Virus record (IMG/VR): IMGVR_UViG_3300046718_000451
Span: 1-21,962 of that record
Strand: one strand, 5' to 3'
Source: a virus
Length of the DNA: 21,962 nt
In this document: positions 20,692-21,962 of the stretch, piece after piece
Numbering within the stretch: position 1 is the first letter of the stretch
Layout of the letters: each line of letters starts with the position of its first letter
Notes under the pieces: generated by a model
Told to the model about the DNA's origin: nothing
What the model saw: the letters and a program-made list of their open reading frames with translations, nothing else
Databases searched by the model: none
Made by a program: the position numbers and the translations under genes

Positions 20692-21068
20692 CGGGAGACC
20701 TCGGGGTTCGCCGCGAGAAACACCTTGATCTCCTCGCCCGGACGGAACCACTGCTTTTTCATGAAGTGCCCGAGCGCGATGATATGTCCTCCGAGTCCCT
20801 CCGTCTCAACGCGCACATGCTTACCCTTCAAGTCTTCCCACTTCTCGACGCCGACCGTCTCCATGACGCGGGCGACCCACCAGCCCATGAGCGCGGACGG
20901 GAGGCGCTTCTTCTTGTCGTGGTCGTAGGGGCCGTCGAGCGTGTAGCCGCCGAAGCCGCAGCCCCATCCGTCGCCCTTGACCGTGATGTACGACGACGCG
21001 ATGCCGTGATCCTCGATCCCGAGCATCGTGCTTTCGATGACGCCGTTCTCGATCTCGGTTTCCCTCAT
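20688..21068 (-). CDS. Conserved-type phage hypothetical protein
   Basis: This 126-residue protein starts at ATG 21068, overlapping the upstream stop (ATGA). It has IENGVIESTMLGIEDHGIAS, then KGDGWGCGFGGYTLDGPY, then VMETVGVEKWEDLKGKHVRV and IIALGHFMKKQWFRPGEE. I recognise this layout (ESTMLGxEDHG, GFGGY.LD, VGVxxWExLKGxxxRV) from many phage and prophage proteins annotated as hypothetical. No catalytic role is known to me. It is a globular, soluble protein of the early block. Confidence 0.65.
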   Translation of the reverse strand: MRETEIENGVIESTMLGIEDHGIASSYITVKGDGWGCGFGGYTLDGPYDHDKKKRLPSALMGWWVARVMETVGVEKWEDLKGKHVRVETEGLGGHIIALGHFMKKQWFRPGEEIKVFLAANPEVSR

Positions 21069-21280
21069 CGCGTCCCCCGAGACGGCAGCGGAACCTCGAC
21101 GTTGGAAAGCCACCGTGCGCACGCTTTTCTGTCGAGAAGCCGCGCCGTCTTAAGCGCCTCGTATTCGCGCGGCGAGAGAAGGCACGGGATGTCCCATGCG
21201 CCCCACCCCATCTTGCAAGCCGCGACGAGTAGCACGGCGTCCGTCACCGTGTGTTTGGCAGGCTTCTTCTTGGCGGTCAT
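21065..21280 (-). CDS. Small hypothetical protein
   Basis: This 71-residue protein starts MTAKKKPAKHTVTDAVLLVA at ATG 21280, overlapping the upstream stop (ATGA). A basic N-terminus is followed by a helical, mildly hydrophobic core (DAVLLVAACKMGWGAWDIPC) and a polar helix (SPREYEALKTARLLDRKACA). The last part resembles a helix-turn-helix-like arrangement, but I see no clear recognition helix. The family is unknown. Its stop overlaps the next start (ATGA). Confidence 0.55.
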   Translation of the reverse strand: MTAKKKPAKHTVTDAVLLVAACKMGWGAWDIPCLLSPREYEALKTARLLDRKACARWLSNVEVPLPSRGTR

Positions 21281-21393
21281 TTCGGCTCCCGCTTGATAAG
21301 CATGATCTCTCGGGCACATGCGACGACGATGGCGATTACCGCAAGGCACAAAAGCCCGATCAGGACACGCAGAAGGAAAATCCAGGCTGTCAT
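21277..21393 (-). CDS. 38-residue membrane peptide
   Basis: ATG 21393, overlapping the nuclease stop (ATGA), opens a 38-residue frame. Residues 4-26 (WIFLLRVLIGLLCLAVIAIV onwards) form one transmembrane helix with a single Arg inside, followed by CAREIMLIKREPK. Its stop overlaps the next start (ATGA). Both overlaps and the membrane character support a real microprotein. The role is unknown; early phage membrane peptides often inhibit host functions, which here is speculation. Confidence 0.55.
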   Translation of the reverse strand: MTAWIFLLRVLIGLLCLAVIAIVVACAREIMLIKREPK

Positions 21394-21962
21394 TCTGCGC
21401 CTCCGTTCACGAGAGCCTGACCCTGGGCGCACCACGACAGGGCTTGACAATAATCGGCGCATCGCGTGGACTGCCCCGGCCTCTTCTCCACGATGCCCTT
21501 TGGAAGCGTTGAAGCGAACCTAGCGGCTTCGGTCGGTTCATCAAACAGCTTGGTCGCCTTGGCAGCTCCCAGCTTCATAGCGGCCCACTTGGTGGGCTTC
21601 TCCCATCTCTCCTCGGCTGAGCACTCGGGAGGCAGTACGGCCGCGTGCATGGCGAGCCGTTCCTTGACGTACTTCTCCGTCTCGTCCATCTCCCACATGA
21701 CGATAGGGACCACAACGACGCGCTCGGGGTAATCCTCGTTCTTCTTGGATTCGCCCTTACGCCAGTCGCCCACGAAGAGATCGACTTCGAGGGAAGCGAC
21801 GTGACCGCCGTTACGCACCCTGATCCAGCGCAGGACGTTGAGCTGGGCATCCCACTCGCGTTTGCCCAGGAGATAGGCCCACACGGAGGAATCCTTGAAG
21901 TCGATCAGCCTTCCGTCCCCTGTCGTGTAGAGGTCAGACTTACCAGTGATCGTCCACGTGTC
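21390..21962 (-). CDS. PD-(D/E)XK nuclease, RecB/Cas4-like (5' end outside window)
   Basis: The frame is open to the window edge (190 residues visible). The first residues, DTWTITGKSDLYTTGDGRLIDFKDSSVWA, carry the core of the fold: GKSD with the first metal-binding Asp, then L-I-D-F-K (the D/E-x-K element), followed by EWDAQLNVLRW, which fits the Q-containing motif of RecB-family nucleases. The C-terminus has C-x3-C-x5-C (CADYCQALSWC), resembling the Cys triad that holds an iron-sulfur cluster in Cas4/AddB enzymes, though the spacing differs. Such phage enzymes act as DNA exonucleases in recombination or replication. The N-terminal part is missing, so the fourth Cys and any motif I Glu/His cannot be checked. 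Confidence 0.75.
   Translation of the reverse strand, partial: DTWTITGKSDLYTTGDGRLIDFKDSSVWAYLLGKREWDAQLNVLRWIRVRNGGHVASLEVDLFVGDWRKGESKKNEDYPERVVVVPIVMWEMDETEKYVKERLAMHAAVLPPECSAEERWEKPTKWAAMKLGAAKATKLFDEPTEAARFASTLPKGIVEKRPGQSTRCADYCQALSWCAQGQALVNGGAE

Noticed and set aside
1-21962. tRNA genes, CRISPR arrays, insertion sequences, integrase or attachment sites
   Set aside because: I looked on both strands for cloverleaf landmarks, regularly spaced repeats, transposase or recombinase motifs and found none I could support.

Overview
This window is an internal piece of a GC-rich tailed double-stranded DNA phage genome (Caudoviricetes). Every gene I can support lies on the minus strand, so transcription runs from base 21962 towards base 1. 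Evidence for a phage is the combination of a portal protein, scaffold, major capsid protein, both terminase halves, a candidate small terminase, two right-handed beta-helix (tailspike-like) proteins, a row of tiny membrane proteins, a RecA-fold helicase, an orphan DNA methyltransferase and a PD-(D/E)XK nuclease. I see no host housekeeping genes, integrase, tRNA or CRISPR. The portal length (774 aa) and layout recall podoviruses, but that is inference. The host is unknown; a signal peptide, a lipobox, GTG starts and high GC fit a GC-rich bacterium.

Layout in transcription order. (1) 21962-16220, early/replication side: truncated RecB/Cas4-like nuclease, several small unknown proteins, a Lar-like zinc ribbon, a protein with duplicated Cys modules, an orphan methyltransferase, a large secreted protein with a Thr-Pro linker, and three more small unknowns. 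(2) 16377-15244: RecA/DnaB-type ATPase, likely the replicative helicase. (3) 15092-15243: the only sizeable intergenic region, carrying seven copies of an 11-bp motif and a long inverted repeat; I suspect an origin or an early/late control region. (4) 15091-11065, packaging: zinc-ribbon protein, candidate small terminase, unknown, beta-helix protein, then a large terminase encoded as two cistrons (ATPase and nuclease). (5) 11068-9153: eight small genes (membrane, coiled-coil and lipoproteins), probably including lysis functions, though no endolysin is visible. (6) 9134-7494: a low-complexity charged protein, a Pro/Gly-rich protein and a small membrane protein. (7) 7490-1, virion: portal, beta-helix protein, three beta-rich structural proteins (two sharing a 70-residue domain), scaffold and the N-terminal part of the capsid protein.

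The genes are packed tightly: 20 of 35 junctions are 4-nt ATGA or GTGA overlaps, and 16 of 35 visible starts are GTG. This overlap pattern was used to choose starts and to support two genes of 56 and 66 residues. The most notable points are the two-cistron terminase, the iteron-like cluster, the secreted linker protein in the early module, and the duplicated surface-type domain.
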